Assembly (NCBI RefSeq): GCF_964204865.1
Contig: NC_135259.1
Span: forward strand, 7,636,974-7,700,973
Direction of reading: 5' to 3'
DNA: 64,000 bases
DNA from: Styela clava
Lineage: Eukaryota; Chordata; Ascidiacea; Stolidobranchia; Styelidae
Notes under the pieces: generated by a model
What the model saw: the letters and a program-made list of their open reading frames with translations, nothing else
Databases searched by the model: none
What the model was told of the DNA's origin: nothing
Shown here: piece by piece, positions 61,709 to 64,000 of the stretch
Layout: every line of letters starts with the position of its first letter
Position numbering within the stretch: position 1 is the stretch's first letter
Translations under genes and position numbers: made by a program

Positions 61709-62302
61709 CAGTGGTTTCCAAACTTTTTAGAGTTGGGACCCACTATCTATTTCCACAGCTTATGGCGACCCACTTAACTTTAATTTAATTTTGTTTTTAT
61801 ATGACATAACACAGAACACAGCAATGTCACTTGATTTTTGTATAGGAAATAAAAACAATGGATGTCGGTTTTTATATAGTGTTTAGTAAAAAATCTTGTG
61901 ATTTTCTACAATGTAATTTTATTTTTGATAAATGAATACAAAAGACCTCTTCCAAAAAAAACATAGTGTTATTCTTCAAAAGAAAATAAATCTAAATCCT
62001 GTTCAAATTTCTGGGAAACACGGTAAGAAGTGCTGTACAGTGTACAAAACTGCTATGCGTAAAAAAGCCACATGGTCATTCTTGTGTAGCAAATTTTTGT
62101 TCCTTTGAGAAGATCGTAAAAAGGAAACTTTCACAGATTATAATTAAAATTATTTTGTTTTTTTGAAGATTTACGCATTCGAGTCGCCACCGATCCTAAT
62201 AACCAGTATATTTGACCAAAGCTCCCTACATCTTTTCTCGACCCACTAAGATTCATTTTGCGACCCACCAGTGGGTCGCGACCCATAGTTTGGGAACCGC
62301 TG
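61709..62302. mobile_element. hAT-type element, 594 bp, with perfect 8-bp target duplication
   Basis: Ends CAGTGGTTTCCAAACT and (read inward from the right) CAGCGGTTCCCAAACT, 14 of 16. The duplication TGCTAAAC is exact (61701-61708 and 62303-62310). A subterminal GGGTCGCGACCC palindrome lies near 62275. Non-autonomous. Confidence 0.92.
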
Positions 62303-62310
62303 TGCTAAAC

Positions 62311-63376
62311 CAATAAGAAGTCATTATAAAGGAGTATTTCCTGTCTGAGCTGAGTCGACATTTTCAGACGTCTGACAGGCGATTTTAAAATCCACGCTAT
62401 TTATAGTTTCGCACTTTGCGTCACGGCTGTAAGGTTTTATCGCTTCTCTCATATCAGGGCATTAGGTCAATAAACAGCTAAGAGCGATATTAACAGCAGT
62501 TTACCGATCGCAAACGTGAATATAAATTTCATCTCATATGAGCTTACCCGCTGGATACAGAATAAAATACTTTATGCAAATTTACTCAATAACTCTTGGA
62601 CTAAATATTGATAAAAGGTTGTATAAAAAACACTTCAAAAGTAGGTAAAGAGGCAGAGACACATTCCTCACTTGTCTTATATATTTAAGTGCTATAAATG
62701 GTGCTATCATTTGCGGAACGTGGACAAAACACTATGATTTTTCACTATGTCTTTTTATGATTTATTCATTAACAATGTAGTGTACAAACTGAATGAAACA
62801 TTGCCTTTAAATTTCGAGTTTTATGATTTGATTATACGCAAAAAGTGATGGGTCTATCAACTGCCATTTTGCGTATCTTTTTGGGGTTAGTTGTATTTTG
62901 ACCTTTTTTTTCTTTTTCGCCTGAAAACATAGTTCATGTTTGCAAGTTGATACCGAGTTGCGACATCTTGCACATTAACCTTTCTCGCGATTTTAGCTTG
63001 ATTTTAGTTCGTAAAATATGATTCGCGCTTTTTGTACGTTTATATGTAAATTTGTTTGCTATTGACAGTCATTTCCATCCCTTTATATTCGCACCAGTTT
63101 AAAATAATGGGACTATCTATCTTTTTGTTTCAAATGCTATTCTATAATATCAATTTTGTGTAACCAATCACACTACTACCGGTTAGAGATGAACCGCCGC
63201 CCTCATCGCTTTTAATTAAAGTGAGCATTTGATAAGTTCAGGAAATTTGTGATCTTTACGAAGATTTTGCCACATCTTACACAATATCGCGATGATCAAA
63301 CACAATTGAACGATAGAATTAGTACTCTGGCACAATTGATAACACTAATAACACACACGAAAGTATTTCTTCAATA
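62311..63376. other. Intergenic, nothing recognised
   Basis: AT-rich sequence without coding signal, RNA gene or repeat with recognisable ends. Confidence 0.4.
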
Positions 63377-63800
63377 CAGTGGTTCTCAACCTTTTTGAGC
63401 CTGCCGAAATCAATGCTATTCTGCAAGCTCCCGTCAAACCCCATCGTATTGAACCGTTGACACTAGCCCGATTGGAACTTCATATTGACTATGAGGGAAA
63501 GATTTCTTGTACCAAAAACAGAGGACGACAACGCCAAAATATACCAGCAGTCTGAATAACTACCCAACGAGGAAGGAATCCCTCAACAATGAACTCATTA
63601 GGAGAACTAACAACAGGTTGGATTGAAAGGCCATGGTCGACGATGTCTGTAAAAGACCTGGTACACGAAGAAGATAAAGTTTTCGTAGCTTAGTAATATT
63701 CCCGTTTTGGGGTCGCTCGAAGATCGACTTGAAATCGGAGTGGTAACTCAATCAAATCTTGCTTTGTCTTTCAGGGAATAAAAAGCAAAAATTTTTGAAT
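63377..63800 (+). mobile_element. hAT-like left end, element incomplete in window
   Basis: CAGTGGTTCTCAACCTTTTTGAGCC at 63377 is a hAT-like 5' end. The right end was not found before 64000 and may lie outside the window, so the end coordinate is arbitrary. Confidence 0.5.
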
Positions 63801-64000
63801 ACTTGAGGGAAGTTATGTGCTTTGCGTTTCTCCAGAACATATCTACAAATTTTGTAATGCTACAAGCCTACAAAGTATTACAAGCATTAAGAATTACTAT
63901 GTTCATAGTGATTTACCAATGTCGTTTCTAAATCTAACTGCTTGAAATCTATACGTCAGACACGTGAACAAAATATTCGGATCTTTCAGAAACAGAATCT

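Overview
Eukaryotic, AT-rich (by eye) nuclear DNA with canonical GT-AG introns and many decayed DNA transposons. The main gene is a cytohesin of about 398 residues, vertebrate-like in length and sequence. With compact introns, single-IGFBP-domain secreted proteins and many short hAT-type elements, this suggests an invertebrate chordate, most likely an ascidian tunicate. The lineage call is inference; no ribosomal or mitochondrial marker is present. Layout: (1) 1-7571 holds three related genes for small secreted proteins with one IGFBP-type cysteine-rich domain: A on + (5' end outside the window), B on + (2128-4947), C on - (7571-7028). A and B also share 3' UTR sequence, and C appears to have lost the last intron. 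(2) 7572-11780 is gene-free, with a hAT-like MITE 37 bp upstream of gene C's start and hAT fragments. (3) 11781-28659 on + is a cytohesin gene (Arf guanine-nucleotide exchange factor: coiled coil, Sec7, PH, basic tail) in 14 exons plus a 3-nt alternative microexon, which reproduces the vertebrate diglycine/triglycine switch in the PH domain. Its introns carry several transposons, including two inverted copies of one element. (4) 28930-41100 is gene-poor: hAT elements with intact 8-bp target-site duplications, a decayed Ty3/Gypsy-like pol relic, tandem repeats and clusters of the hexamer GGTACC. (5) 41112-60000 has three intact five-exon genes for monocarboxylate-transporter-like (SLC16/MCT, MFS) proteins, one on + (41112-44601) and two on - (52653-49730 and 59665-56429). 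The two minus-strand genes lie in tandem segmental duplicates that share flanking sequence; the second copy has gained a SINE-like insertion, a minisatellite and an unshared block of about 1 kb. (6) 61000-64000 is intergenic with a complete hAT element. The genes do not form a pathway: a growth-factor-binding-like family, an Arf-GEF and a transporter family are neighbours. The recurring themes are local gene duplication and heavy non-autonomous transposon traffic. No new multi-gene system is evident. The strongest observations are the cytohesin microexon, the IGFBP-domain cluster with intron loss, and the recently duplicated transporter pair with an altered residue at the position expected to couple protons.
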